Positions 46,672 through 56,193 of a DNA stretch of 59,372 nucleotides are shown piece by piece (position 1 is the stretch's first letter; each line of letters begins with the position of its first letter). The position numbers were made by a program, and so were the translations under genes. Origin of the DNA: Glaciecola sp. (GTDB lineage: Bacteria; Pseudomonadota; Gammaproteobacteria; Enterobacterales; Alteromonadaceae). The stretch lies in contig JAAZVZ010000003.1 of NCBI GenBank assembly GCA_018623155.1, forward strand, positions 1 to 59,372, written 5' to 3'. The notes below the pieces were generated by a model. The model was given only the letters and a program-made list of their open reading frames with translations, was not told the origin of the DNA and ran no database searches.

Positions 46672-48423
46672 TTACTCTTGTATTGGGTTTGTTGTTTGGG
46701 CTAGATGACGCATGCTCTTACTATCATCTGGCGCGACATTGAGCAGTTGTAACGCGCCACTCATAATATTGCTAAACACAGGTGCGGCTGTATCCCCGGC
46801 ATAATATAGGTCGCCACTGGGTTCATTGATCAACACAACGACAACTAATTGTGGGTCTGATACTGGAGCCAGTCCTGCAAATATATTTACATATTCTTCC
46901 CCATAGCCACCCGCAATGGCTTTGCGAGAAGTACCGGTTTTTCCTGCTACCCGATAACCTTGTATAGCAGCCTTTACACCAGAACCTTTTTCTTGAGTAA
47001 CACTTTCCATCAATTCGATGACATATTGAGTGTTTTCTTGGCTGAATGCGCGTTCTTCATCATGCACAAAGCCATCTTTAACAATACTTAAATCGCGTTT
47101 AATACCGCCGTTGGCCAGTGTGGTATACATTTTTGCAAGTTGAGCGGTCGTGACGGATATCCCATAGCCAAAAGATAAAGTAGCCAACTCAAAATCTGAC
47201 CAGCGACTCCGCTCGTGAAAAATACCATGACTCTCGCCGAGTAAATTCATTCCTGTCTCTGTCATCAACCCCATGTTGTAATAGGTATCTAAAAGGAAAT
47301 CTTTCTGCACAGATAAGGCCAGCTTCGATGTCCCCATATTGCTTGATTTTTGAATGATGGTGCGCAAGTCAACCTCACCCAGATTTATTGGGTCACCAAC
47401 ACGAGAACCACCTAAACGCATCCAACCTGGATGAGTATCTATTGTGTCACCTTGTGCTATCGAACCAAATTCAAGCGCACTTAGAACCGCTAAAGGTTTC
47501 AGCACAGACCCCGGCTCAAAGGCATCTGTCACGACCCGATTACGCACTCGATGAGAACCAATATTACTGCGGTTGTTGGGATTAAATGAAGGACCATTCA
47601 CCAACGCCAGTACTTCTGATGTTTCAACATCGACTACAATGGCAGATGCTGAGTATGCTTCATATAATGTCAGTGCTTTTTTGATTTCACGGTATGCAAG
47701 GGCTTGAATACGTTGATCAATGGTTAAGGTAATATCTTTGGCCTTCTCGCCTTCTCGCTCTGTTATGATTTCAACCTGACGTCCTCGACCATCCCGACGT
47801 ATTGTCCTGGAAGAAGGTTTACCGGTAAGATGGTCATCATACAAGTATTCAATACCTTCGATGCCCTCATCATCCACATTCGTAAATCCTAAAACATGTG
47901 CGCTGACTTCGCCGGTCGGATAATAACGTCTAGATTCATTGCGTAAGGAAACCCCTGGAATCGCTAATTCTTCTACATATTCTGCCATGGCAGGTGATAC
48001 TTGACGTTGCAAATAGACAAAACGACGTTTGGGATTGTTGACTCGACTCAGCAAACGTTCTTTGTCCATATTTAATACTTTAGCGAGCGCTTCCCAACGA
48101 CGAGAATCAGCCAATGCGCCTTTTTCAGCGATAATTTTGGGGTCTGCATAGACTGCTCGAACAGGAATACTTACGGCTAATTCTTCACCGTGCCGATCTG
48201 TGATGAGACCACGGTGTGCTGGCATGTTACGGACTCTTTTGGTGCGAGAGTCACCTTGTTTGATAAGTTGATCTGGTTCAATGATCTGAATATAGGCGGC
48301 CCGAGTGCCTAAGCCAGCAAAGACCATCACTAACCCAAACATAACCACAAAGTAACGCCAAGATTGAAAAGTCGGACGGACTTTTTTCTTGGCTTGGGTG
48401 CGTTTTATAGAATTCATCGCCAT
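46672..48423 (-). CDS. ftsI: Septal transpeptidase FtsI (PBP3)
   Basis: Class B penicillin-binding protein, about 583 residues. Basic cytoplasmic tail, one membrane segment (about 24-45), pedestal domain starting near NMPAHRGLITDRHGEELA, then the transpeptidase domain with the SSNMGTSKLA motif (SxN region), catalytic SxxK earlier in EPGSVLKPLAVLSAL, and KTGTSRK. ATG 48423 is chosen over the TTG at 48435 inside ftsL. It should cross-link septal peptidoglycan together with FtsW. Confidence 0.95.
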   Translation of the reverse strand: MAMNSIKRTQAKKKVRPTFQSWRYFVVMFGLVMVFAGLGTRAAYIQIIEPDQLIKQGDSRTKRVRNMPAHRGLITDRHGEELAVSIPVRAVYADPKIIAEKGALADSRRWEALAKVLNMDKERLLSRVNNPKRRFVYLQRQVSPAMAEYVEELAIPGVSLRNESRRYYPTGEVSAHVLGFTNVDDEGIEGIEYLYDDHLTGKPSSRTIRRDGRGRQVEIITEREGEKAKDITLTIDQRIQALAYREIKKALTLYEAYSASAIVVDVETSEVLALVNGPSFNPNNRSNIGSHRVRNRVVTDAFEPGSVLKPLAVLSALEFGSIAQGDTIDTHPGWMRLGGSRVGDPINLGEVDLRTIIQKSSNMGTSKLALSVQKDFLLDTYYNMGLMTETGMNLLGESHGIFHERSRWSDFELATLSFGYGISVTTAQLAKMYTTLANGGIKRDLSIVKDGFVHDEERAFSQENTQYVIELMESVTQEKGSGVKAAIQGYRVAGKTGTSRKAIAGGYGEEYVNIFAGLAPVSDPQLVVVVLINEPSGDLYYAGDTAAPVFSNIMSGALQLLNVAPDDSKSMRHLAQTTNPIQE

Positions 48424-48427
48424 ATAT

Positions 48428-48736
48428 TCACTCAATTTTTACGACAATTTCATCCACAGCAGCTGGACGATGCATATTGAGTTTGGTATCCACTAGAGCC
48501 TCAATCCGATTATGTTCAGTCAAAGCACTTTGTTCTAAGATCAAATGACGCCATTCAACATCTAATTTGTCTTGCTCGACCATAAGGGCTTCTAGGTCCC
48601 TCGATACGTTGCGATTGGCATCGGTACTTAAAATAATGCCAAATGCGCTGAGCAACACACAAAGCACCAAGAGTATTCTGAACTTTTGTTTGAACAAGTC
48701 GTTGACTACTGTGCTGAGTAATTGCATTTGAAACAT
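48428..48736 (-). CDS. ftsL: Cell division protein FtsL
   Basis: A 102-residue bitopic protein: one membrane segment (about 16-36) followed by a coiled coil (DLEALMVEQDKLDVEWRHLILEQ). Position between rsmH and ftsI and the topology identify it; primary sequence is poorly conserved in this family. It overlaps rsmH by one base and is 4 bp from the ftsI ATG. Its partners in the divisome are FtsB and FtsQ. Confidence 0.92.
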   Translation of the reverse strand: MFQMQLLSTVVNDLFKQKFRILLVLCVLLSAFGIILSTDANRNVSRDLEALMVEQDKLDVEWRHLILEQSALTEHNRIEALVDTKLNMHRPAAVDEIVVKIE

Positions 48737-49668
48737 TATAACTTCTCCGCAATACGTAACACCGCACTCCGTGAGCGGGTGTTGTGAGTCAGTTCTTCTT
48801 CACTTGCCTTGATGGCACGACCGATTAGCCTTAATACTTTATCCGCATCAATTTCAGCTTGGGTGATAGGCAGATTGGCAGGAACATTTTTGCCTTTCGA
48901 TTGCTCTTTCATAAATCGTTTAACTAAACGATCTTCTAATGAATGGAAACTGATAACCGCAAGACGCCCGCCTGGCTTTAACATTGTTACGGCAGCTTTC
49001 AGTCCATCTCTTACTTGGTCGAGTTCGCTATTGAGATAAATGCGTATCGCTTGAAACGTTCTTGTGGCAGGGTGTTTATGCTTGTCTTTGACGGGCATCG
49101 CGTCAGAAATTATGTTGGCAAGCTGCAGCGTATGGGTGATGGGGGTATGTGCTCGTGTTTGTACGATGGCGTGTGCAATTCGTTTACCGAACTTTTCTTC
49201 ACCGTATTCTTTAATCACCTGGCTAATATCTTGCTCGTCCGCCGTCGCAAGCCATTGTTCTGCAGTCATACCCTTTGATGTATCCATCCGCATGTCCAAA
49301 GGCCCATCGCGCATAAAACTGAAACCTCGTTCCGCTTCATCTAATTGGGGCGATGACACACCAAGATCCATCAATATGCCATCGACTTTACCTTGCTCAT
49401 CTTGCACCTCTGGAACATCTGCCATCGCAGCAAACTCGCTGTGAATAATCTTAAAATTCCTCTCGGAAAAATGTTGATTGGCATACTCAATTGCACTGGG
49501 ATCACGATCAAAGGCAATTAACCGACCAGGCGCGTGTAAACTGTCCAGAATCCCGCGACTGTGACCGCCCCGACCAAAAGTAGCATCAATATATACCCCG
49601 TCACTCTTAATATTTAAGGCATCTAAGCATTCTTGGTAAAGTACTGAGGTGTGAATCGACTGGCTCAT
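48736..49668 (-). CDS. rsmH: 16S rRNA m4C1402 methyltransferase RsmH
   Basis: SAM-dependent rRNA methyltransferase (MraW), 310 residues. SAM motif [14 protein letters not shown] near the N-terminus, [20 protein letters not shown] in the middle, and [16 protein letters not shown] near the C-terminus are all family marks. It overlaps mraZ by 4 bp and ftsL by one base, in the normal second position of the dcw cluster. Confidence 0.97.
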   Translation of the reverse strand: MSQSIHTSVLYQECLDALNIKSDGVYIDATFGRGGHSRGILDSLHAPGRLIAFDRDPSAIEYANQHFSERNFKIIHSEFAAMADVPEVQDEQGKVDGILMDLGVSSPQLDEAERGFSFMRDGPLDMRMDTSKGMTAEQWLATADEQDISQVIKEYGEEKFGKRIAHAIVQTRAHTPITHTLQLANIISDAMPVKDKHKHPATRTFQAIRIYLNSELDQVRDGLKAAVTMLKPGGRLAVISFHSLEDRLVKRFMKEQSKGKNVPANLPITQAEIDADKVLRLIGRAIKASEEELTHNTRSRSAVLRIAEKL

Positions 49669-50123
49669 ATCGAGAAGTCCTGCAGCCGTTCTGTCAATTC
49701 AAAATCACCGCTTTGCTCCATCGCAATATCCGCTTCAATTTGTTTATGCCAACGTTGAGCATCCCAAATTTCAAATTTATTCAATTGACCAACGAGCATG
49801 ATTTCTTTTTCTAAATGGGCATGTTGTCTTAGTGGGGATGACAGTAAAAATCTTCCATTGCGGTCGATTTCGCCTTCTGTGGCATAGCCCAAAAGCAAAC
49901 GTCTTATCCGACGTTCATGTGGATTAGTGGTGGAAAGTTTGGAGATCTTAAGTTCTATTTCTTCCCATTCAGGAAGTGGGTAAAGCAGTAAGCAACTTTG
50001 TTGTGTATCGACAGTACAGACGAGCGTTCCATGGCAATCATCCAACAAAGATTGACGATAACGAGTTGGTATCGTGACTCTACCCTTGCTGTCGAGATTA
50101 ATTGCATTAGCGCCGCGGAACAT
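49665..50123 (-). CDS. mraZ: Transcriptional regulator MraZ
   Basis: Double SpoVT-AbrB-like DNA-binding protein, 152 residues, first gene of the dcw cluster. Two homologous halves are visible ([22 protein letters not shown], and the second with [17 protein letters not shown]). In E. coli MraZ represses its own promoter by binding TGGGn repeats spaced about 10 bp; matching repeats are present just upstream here, so autorepression is very likely. Confidence 0.95.
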   Translation of the reverse strand: MFRGANAINLDSKGRVTIPTRYRQSLLDDCHGTLVCTVDTQQSCLLLYPLPEWEEIELKISKLSTTNPHERRIRRLLLGYATEGEIDRNGRFLLSSPLRQHAHLEKEIMLVGQLNKFEIWDAQRWHKQIEADIAMEQSGDFELTERLQDFSI

Positions 50124-50200
50124 TCCTCAGACCCTTTTTACTTATGATTATTGAGACTTTTTTATAAAGTGGCGCTCGTTTCCATTAGGTATTTTATTTT

Positions 50201-50240
50201 TATGATCCCTAATGATCCACTTTTTGCCACATTTACCCAC
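50201..50240 (-). promoter_or_regulatory. MraZ operator: four 10-bp tandem repeats
   Basis: On the minus strand, GTGGGTAAAT, GTGGCAAAAA, GTGGATCATT and AGGGATCATA follow one another with an exact 10-bp period. This spacing and the TGGG-like core match known MraZ direct repeats. They begin about 3 bp past the predicted start point, so binding would block elongation or open-complex formation. Confidence 0.85.
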
Positions 50241-50248
50241 TAATTTGC

Positions 50249-50277
50249 AGTTTATTGGGTTAGTAGATCCACGTCAA
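50249..50277 (-). promoter_or_regulatory. Predicted promoter of the dcw cluster (mraZ)
   Basis: Minus strand TTGACG, 17 bp, TAAACT, with the predicted start near 50243, 120 bp before the mraZ ATG. The downstream MraZ repeats support it as the real dcw promoter. Confidence 0.8.
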
Positions 50278-50311
50278 GAGAAGTTCGTAACTTTTTGTAT
50301 GAAATGAATAC

Positions 50312-50349
50312 AAAAAGCCCACAACACATTGTGTTATGGGCTTTTTTTT
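50312..50349 (-). terminator. Rho-independent terminator of the SapC-family gene
   Basis: Minus strand GCCCATAACAC-AAT-GTGTTGTGGGC (11-bp stem with one G-U) followed by TTTTTG, 25 bp after the gene stop. The opposite side has an eight-T run, so it can also work from the plus strand. It insulates the dcw promoter. Confidence 0.9.
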
Positions 50350-50373
50350 ATTGAGAGCTATTATTTTGTGAAA

Positions 50374-51150
50374 CTATTCAGCTTTTTGTTCAGCTTTTGC
50401 TTTCGCTGCTGCTTCTTGCTCAAGGTTGACCACTTGAAGAGAGCGAATCGGCTGGTCAGTATTGTTACTTAATTCCACGATACGATTGATTTGACCAAGT
50501 GATAACATAATCGCATATAGAGCGCCCATGAAACCTTTTTTATGTAGATCTAGAACAACGTCATCTGCTAAATCAAATAACTTCGCTTCATTGATACCCA
50601 TCATGCCTTTGACCGCTTTGCGCTCACCAGAAACTGTGACCATGCGCAATTCCAGTTCGCTTAACAGATCGAGTTCAACCACACGCTTAACAAACTCGGC
50701 AGTGAGCTTTTCACTGTTTGCTAAGTAATCCATGAATTGTAGAGATTGTTGTAACAAAGGCGATGCCTCACCGTCTTCTTGGAAAAGCGCAGTGCCATCG
50801 GCGTTAATTAATGGTGAGTTCTCGTCGATGAACAAACCAAGCTTATCGCCATCGGGACGGATATCAAACGGGTAGCGTTGGATATTCATTGGAATATGTG
50901 GAGCTTGCCATTTGCCTTCGTGAACATACAAGTTTTGCCCCTGTTCAACGCCCAGCATTGCGACGGCATGAACAGTATCATTACCCGAGTCTTTAATAAA
51001 AACAATCGGTGTACACGCTGCTAGCTGTGGAAACTCACGGATGCTCGCAGCACTGATATGAGCTTGAGCACTAAAGGTATAATCTTTACCCGTCAAAATC
51101 TTCGTGTCTTTGTGAACATTTTTGTCGAGTGGTACATAATTTATTGCCAT
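50374..51150 (-). CDS. SapC family protein
   Basis: A 258-residue cytoplasmic protein with no signal peptide. It matches the SapC family by the start INYVPLDKNVHKD, ASIREFPQLAACTPIVFIKD, and IPMNIQRYPFDIRPDGDKLGLFIDENSPLI segments. Family members are named after a Campylobacter S-layer gene, but in marine proteobacteria their role is unknown, often seen near TonB-dependent transport and sugar genes. Here it stands alone between the dcw promoter and a small membrane protein gene, with its own terminator. A Glu/Ala/Lys tail is low-complexity. Confidence 0.8.
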   Translation of the reverse strand: MAINYVPLDKNVHKDTKILTGKDYTFSAQAHISAASIREFPQLAACTPIVFIKDSGNDTVHAVAMLGVEQGQNLYVHEGKWQAPHIPMNIQRYPFDIRPDGDKLGLFIDENSPLINADGTALFQEDGEASPLLQQSLQFMDYLANSEKLTAEFVKRVVELDLLSELELRMVTVSGERKAVKGMMGINEAKLFDLADDVVLDLHKKGFMGALYAIMLSLGQINRIVELSNNTDQPIRSLQVVNLEQEAAAKAKAEQKAE

Positions 51151-51338
51151 GTTTATTCTCTAATATGATGTGACAGTCTTTGAACTAAATATTATCAATT
51201 TATCTAGTCTGGGGCTAGGTGAAACCTCGATTTGTTAAATATTTGTTGTTTTTACTTAGAATCTTGTCGATTCTTTTTCTGACAGTGCTTATATATTCAA
51301 CAAAAGGATGTATTTATGAACAATCATCAACCCATTCT

Positions 51339-51626
51339 CTACAAAATGATAATTACACCAAGATAAGTCAAACACGCAATACCAACATAAGGGAACGGCG
51401 AAGACCAAAAAGATAATGGTTTTGCCTTGGCCTCTTTTGCTACCAACTTACCCGATGCGATATCGGCTTCATGTTGAGCTAATTTTTTACGCGCATAATA
51501 AAATTGGGCAAGAATAGCGGCAAAAATCCCAAAAGCGATACCTAGATTAAACTCATCGTACAAATACACTGCGTAAAAGTACAAAAGCGCATAAATTGCG
51601 ATGATAACCCAAAAAAACTGTCGCAT
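51339..51626 (-). CDS. Small three-segment membrane protein, unknown function
   Basis: A 95-residue protein not recognised. It has three hydrophobic segments (about 5-21, 31-46 and 78-95) and a charged loop (ARKKLAQHEADIASGKLVAKEAKAK) in the middle. A GGAG site lies upstream of the ATG and it starts 12 bp after the alpha/beta hydrolase stop, so the two genes are probably co-transcribed. Codon use looks like that of a real gene. An opposite-strand frame at 51219-51416 overlaps its end and is judged spurious. Confidence 0.6.
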   Translation of the reverse strand: MRQFFWVIIAIYALLYFYAVYLYDEFNLGIAFGIFAAILAQFYYARKKLAQHEADIASGKLVAKEAKAKPLSFWSSPFPYVGIACLTYLGVIIIL

Positions 51627-51638
51627 ATTATTATTCTC

Positions 51639-52691
51639 CTATTTGACGCTATTCAGTAAATAAAACTGCATCATTGCGATCATTTGTGCATGAATCGGAT
51701 TGTATTCTGGACTGTCACAATTGACTAGGGGATTAGGATCTTTTTCATTGATTTGACGCACCTGTTGTTTATTCAACGGTACAGCAGCATGACATACCTC
51801 CATTGATTCGTCGATTTCTACAACAGTGTGTTCTGCCAGTGAAAAAGACAATAAGCCTTTTACCCCCTTAATAGGAGTAATTTGGTCTGACTGTGAGTGC
51901 GCGACAAAAATAGGTAATTTTAGCCCAGTAGAATCATGCAAGCCCGCTCGAATATTGCGGATAATGTCCATCAGGATCAACGCAGCGTGACTGGATATGT
52001 TAGGGTACTTATATGGATTACTCCCCTCTTCGATATAATCGCCGTCTATCCATTTACTGAGCCACTTAGCAAACGGGATTTTGCTTAAGGTTTCCGCATT
52101 ATCCGGTAAGGCTAAGGCACCAGAGAATAGAAGCAGACCTTCTGTCTGCCCTGGATGTCTTAAAATGTGATCAACTGCCAACGCGCCCCCAGTAGAAAAA
52201 CCACCCACCACAATTCCATTGCCTAATGACTGCGCTGCTCTGATGAGGTCATCGGTATAGTCACGCCAAATATGTCGTAAATTATTGTCATGTAGAATCG
52301 ATTCAGCTTTGGTTTTTAAGCCATGGCCTGGCAGTAGACCCACCACGACATTCATACCGGCTTGATGCACTGCTTGCGCGATGCTTTGTAAATAAAAAGG
52401 AGAATCACTTAAACCGTGCAGAAGGATAACCACAGGTCGTTCTGTCTTGACTGAGCCATCCAACTGCTGATGCCATAAGACAAATGGTGCATTGCTCGCA
52501 TTGCGCAGTTCTTGTGCACAAAAAAGAAATTGATTGGGTGCCAAAACCGGTTCGTTTTGACATGGTGTAGCCGTGAGTGATTGTGTATGCAAAGCAATAA
52601 AATCTTGAACTAAAGATTCACTTGGCTGAGCATAAAGGGTTGTAGTGGTCCATGATAATAACAACCACAGCCAACGGACTCCTTGCAACAT
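51639..52691 (-). CDS. Secreted alpha/beta hydrolase (esterase-like)
   Basis: A 350-residue protein with a signal peptide (hydrophobic core about 6-19, cleavage after YAQ near 22). The alpha/beta fold is seen from oxyanion LLHGLSDSP (about 90-98), nucleophile elbow GGFSTGG (Ser166), to the later HSQSDQIT acid segment and a His near CHAAVP. Substrates may be esters or lipids, unknown. It follows prsR after 55 bp in the same direction, which may place it under the same transcript. Confidence 0.82.
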   Translation of the reverse strand: MLQGVRWLWLLLSWTTTTLYAQPSESLVQDFIALHTQSLTATPCQNEPVLAPNQFLFCAQELRNASNAPFVLWHQQLDGSVKTERPVVILLHGLSDSPFYLQSIAQAVHQAGMNVVVGLLPGHGLKTKAESILHDNNLRHIWRDYTDDLIRAAQSLGNGIVVGGFSTGGALAVDHILRHPGQTEGLLLFSGALALPDNAETLSKIPFAKWLSKWIDGDYIEEGSNPYKYPNISSHAALILMDIIRNIRAGLHDSTGLKLPIFVAHSQSDQITPIKGVKGLLSFSLAEHTVVEIDESMEVCHAAVPLNKQQVRQINEKDPNPLVNCDSPEYNPIHAQMIAMMQFYLLNSVK

Positions 52692-52746
52692 TGAGCATCC
52701 TTAAGATCATCAATAAACACTGCAATTATACCCAATTATGCAATGA

Positions 52747-54105
52747 TTAAACACCTATCCTTAGGTCATCAAGGTTGTATTTTTCAATTAACGAATACAA
52801 GGTAGGTCTAGTCACGCCTAATAGCTCAGCCGTACGCGACATATTTTGCTCGGCTTGAGAGTACGCACCGCGAATGGCTTTACTCTCAGCCTCTTCGCGA
52901 ACGGCTCTTAGATTAAGTATTTTGGGTGTAACTTGAACCCTACCTTGAGGCAAAGATAAATCATCAACTTGAATCATCTGACCATCAGCCAAAATCACAG
53001 CAGATTTGAGCTTATTCTGTAGTTGTCGAATATTACCAGGCCAGTCATAACTCGCCATTGCGAGTTGCGCTTCCTCACTAAACCCCTTTACCTTTGAATT
53101 AAAATCTTCAGCATATTGGTTCAAGAACGTTTTGGCTAATAGTAAAACATCCTGGTCACGCTCTCTCAGTGGAGGAATACTAATCACCATTTCACCGACT
53201 CGATAAAATAAATCTTCTCGGAATGTCTCGTTTGCGACCATGGCTTGCAAATCACGATGAGTCGCACACACCACTCGAAGATCAACAGGAATTTCACTGC
53301 GTCCACCTATTCGCTCGATCACTCTTTCTTGTAAAAAGCGGAGCATTTTTGCTTGCAGTCCAATTGGCATGTCACCTATTTCATCTAAAAATAATGTGCC
53401 ACCACGTGCCGTTTCCACCTTCCCTAACGTCGTCTTGTTTGCGCCTGTGAATGCGCCTTTTTCGTAACCAAATAATTCGCTTTCCAGCAAATTCTCAGGG
53501 ATAGAGGCACAATTTATTGCAACAAAGGGCTTATCGGCTCGCGGAGATGCCTCATGTATGGAACGTGCAAACACCTCTTTACCGGTGCCTGACTCGCCGA
53601 GTAATAAGGTCGTAATATCAGTTTTGGCAATTTTTTCGGCTCGGCGACACACTGCTTGAATGCTTTGGCTCTCTCCTATTATCCGCCCCATTGCAGGTTT
53701 GGCGTATTGCAAACGGCGATTATCTGCCTCTAGAGCAGACATTTGCTGTGCTCGAGTAACCAGTATCTTCATCGTGTCAGAGTCGATGGGTTTCTCATAA
53801 AAGTCATATGCCCCTAGCTCAATTGCTTTGAGTGCATTTACCTTATCATTGTTTCCAGTCACGACAATCACTTTGGTATGTGGCGCGAGTGCAAGAATCT
53901 CCTCCAAAGCTTTCAGGCCTTCAGACGCATTCGTTGGGTCAGGAGGTAACCCAAGATCGAGTGTCACAACACTGGGTTCATGCCGACGAAGTGCGTTAAT
54001 CGTTGATGCTCGGTCGTCAGCAAATATGAGATCATAATCAGTCAAACACCATTTGAGTTGTTTTTGGATCCCTAAATCATCGTCCACCACAAGCACTTTG
54101 CTCAT
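52747..54105 (-). CDS. prsR: PEP-CTERM-system response regulator PrsR
   Basis: Sigma-54-dependent activator of 452 residues. Receiver domain with phospho-acceptor Asp50 (VVTLDLGLP), AAA+ domain with Walker A LGESGTGKE (169-177) and the GAFTGA loop (217-222) that contacts sigma-54, and a C-terminal Fis-type helix-turn-helix (NMSRTAELLGVTRPTLYSLI). It matches the PrsR type described for XrtA/PEP-CTERM loci, in tandem with the kinase PrsK with a 4-bp overlap. Its target promoters are not in this operon; clear -24/-12 sites were not found at the exopolysaccharide genes in the window. Confidence 0.9.
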   Translation of the reverse strand: MSKVLVVDDDLGIQKQLKWCLTDYDLIFADDRASTINALRRHEPSVVTLDLGLPPDPTNASEGLKALEEILALAPHTKVIVVTGNNDKVNALKAIELGAYDFYEKPIDSDTMKILVTRAQQMSALEADNRRLQYAKPAMGRIIGESQSIQAVCRRAEKIAKTDITTLLLGESGTGKEVFARSIHEASPRADKPFVAINCASIPENLLESELFGYEKGAFTGANKTTLGKVETARGGTLFLDEIGDMPIGLQAKMLRFLQERVIERIGGRSEIPVDLRVVCATHRDLQAMVANETFREDLFYRVGEMVISIPPLRERDQDVLLLAKTFLNQYAEDFNSKVKGFSEEAQLAMASYDWPGNIRQLQNKLKSAVILADGQMIQVDDLSLPQGRVQVTPKILNLRAVREEAESKAIRGAYSQAEQNMSRTAELLGVTRPTLYSLIEKYNLDDLRIGV

Positions 54106-56171
54106 GTACTCACTTCCTTGTCTTCGTCATTTATTACTTTATCGGCACTGATTGCTGGAATATAAAGTGAAAAAACGGTCCCTACCCCTTCTTTACTTGA
54201 TACATCAACACGACCGCCAATGCCTTCAACAAAATGCTTCGCATCGTATGCACCGATCCCCATCCCGGCATTGCCTTTAGTCGTATCAAACGGTTTAAAC
54301 AGCCGATGCTTAATAAACTCTTCACTCATACCACAACCTGTATCAATTACTTTCAACAGTATTTGATTTGGAGTCACTGTTGTCACTTGAATATCGATGG
54401 TGCCATCGTGTGGCGTTGCCTGCTGTGCATTACTGACAATGTGATACAACACGTTTTGCAACTTATCGCAATCGCAGCTTGCTTGTAAATCAGTCTCAAT
54501 TAAGAGGTGTGGCCTGGGTGAAAGTGTTGCACAGAGTTGATGAATGACGATATTTGCTATAGAAGCAATATCACAGACTTGTGTGGATGTTTGTACCTGA
54601 GTGTGTTTGTCAGTGAGTTGTTTAAGCATTTTTTGCATTCGCGCCTGGGTATGTTCTAAGGTCTCAAACGTGTCATCTATAAACTCGGGGTTGTCTTTGT
54701 GATGTTGCCCATTAGCCAAAATCAAATCGACTTGAGCTAAGATATTTTTCAGATCGTGTACCACAAATGCTGACATTCGACTAAACGCAGCAAACTGTGC
54801 GTTTTCAGCTACCATATGAGATGCCTCATGGTGCAAGATAAAATTCGATACTTGCGCCAAAATAGCATTTAAGTAGTCACGTAACTCCCAATTCAGTGGT
54901 CGAAACACACCTTCAACTTGATACATAGCAACCACGCCCCAGATTGTCGTTTCATGGTAAATTGGCATGATAAATTGGAAGCTGGATTGCTTCGCTTGAT
55001 CTGGAGTTAATTCAATATTGGGATAATTCTCAGGATGCACCATCAGTTCATTAAGATCGACAATCCAGGGCTTTTTTTGACAATATTTTGCAACGGCTTT
55101 TAAAGCTGACCAATCTATGCTGTGTAACGTTATTTCCGCAGATGAAGCAACTGGCAACAACTCATTATGTTTAAATTTACACAATACGCCACGATCATAT
55201 TCAATCGATTTTAAACAACCTTGTAGTGCCGTATCATAGACATCATTAAGCTCCTTCTCACCCACTTCCAAAATATTGGTCAGCCCAATCCAACGTTCTC
55301 TATAATCAAACTGATTAGCAAAAAAATTCTTCGTTATAAATACTTTTACTCTCTGCCTTACATTGGCAGATGCAAGCACTAATCCCAATAAAAATAATGC
55401 TACGATAACTAAGACTATCTGAACCGATGCGCCCCATGTACCACCTTGATATTTTATCACGTAACCAATGATAGCCATCAAGAAGAGATATGCGCCTGCG
55501 ACAAACAACAAAGTGGAATGCAAGACAATCTCTCTCGATACAAAGATTTTTATTCCCCAGTGCTCCATTCTTCGCATCGCCAAAAACATGAAAGGCAAAA
55601 ACAGCGTGTAAACATATCCTTTAGCCACAATAAAGTGTTCACCTAAGTAATTCACCATACTGGCATTGGCATACGTTACAAACTCCAAAATGTTGACCAT
55701 ACCTAGAAATATGACTAATGGCTTAAATGCCCACTTTTGCTCACCTGATTGACGAAACAAAAGCTCTAATTGTAATAATATCGTTAGAGCTGTAACCGTT
55801 AGCCCCAGGTACATCCAATCTGTAGCAGTTGGATAACCTATGCTGAGTAAAAGACAAATGCTTGGAAAAAGAATGGCGAAAATGGTCGAGCGCTGAATAA
55901 AAATCTGCCAAATTTTATGCGCTTGATGATGCAAGGCAACACTGAGAAATAAAATCCAACTTAACTGTTTTAAACTGTCAAACAGCAAGTATTGTTGTAA
56001 GGAGCTATGCGGTGCAATCCAGCTAATGTGCTGAAGCGCCCATAGGCCATTTAAGAGAAAAGCGAGACCTAAAAAAAACTTAACTCGTGTCTTGTTTTTT
56101 ACTGTGAGTAACAGTAAAAAAAGCAGTGTAAAACCTGCGCTAGTTAAGCTAAATCCAATATTTCCAAACAC
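54102..56171 (-). CDS. prsK: PEP-CTERM-system histidine kinase PrsK
   Basis: Sensor kinase of 689 residues. About nine hydrophobic segments in the first 275 residues form an unusual membrane sensor; a GAF-like domain follows (about 300-440), then the phospho-acceptor His in FVVHDLKNILAQ, the N box (NVLYHIVSNAQQA), and G boxes DTGCGMSE and GNAGMGIGAY of the catalytic domain. It overlaps prsR by 4 bp. Together they form the system proposed to control exosortase and exopolysaccharide genes. It starts 22 bp after a ketoacyl synthase III-like gene. Confidence 0.9.
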   Translation of the reverse strand: MFGNIGFSLTSAGFTLLFLLLLTVKNKTRVKFFLGLAFLLNGLWALQHISWIAPHSSLQQYLLFDSLKQLSWILFLSVALHHQAHKIWQIFIQRSTIFAILFPSICLLLSIGYPTATDWMYLGLTVTALTILLQLELLFRQSGEQKWAFKPLVIFLGMVNILEFVTYANASMVNYLGEHFIVAKGYVYTLFLPFMFLAMRRMEHWGIKIFVSREIVLHSTLLFVAGAYLFLMAIIGYVIKYQGGTWGASVQIVLVIVALFLLGLVLASANVRQRVKVFITKNFFANQFDYRERWIGLTNILEVGEKELNDVYDTALQGCLKSIEYDRGVLCKFKHNELLPVASSAEITLHSIDWSALKAVAKYCQKKPWIVDLNELMVHPENYPNIELTPDQAKQSSFQFIMPIYHETTIWGVVAMYQVEGVFRPLNWELRDYLNAILAQVSNFILHHEASHMVAENAQFAAFSRMSAFVVHDLKNILAQVDLILANGQHHKDNPEFIDDTFETLEHTQARMQKMLKQLTDKHTQVQTSTQVCDIASIANIVIHQLCATLSPRPHLLIETDLQASCDCDKLQNVLYHIVSNAQQATPHDGTIDIQVTTVTPNQILLKVIDTGCGMSEEFIKHRLFKPFDTTKGNAGMGIGAYDAKHFVEGIGGRVDVSSKEGVGTVFSLYIPAISADKVINDEDKEVST

Positions 56172-56193
56172 AATTGCATCCTTGCAAGATAAT

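Noticed and set aside
51219-51416. 65-residue plus-strand frame with a hydrophobic start
   Set aside because: GTG start, an Arg-rich end, and antisense overlap with the better-supported 95-residue membrane gene. No neighbours support it.
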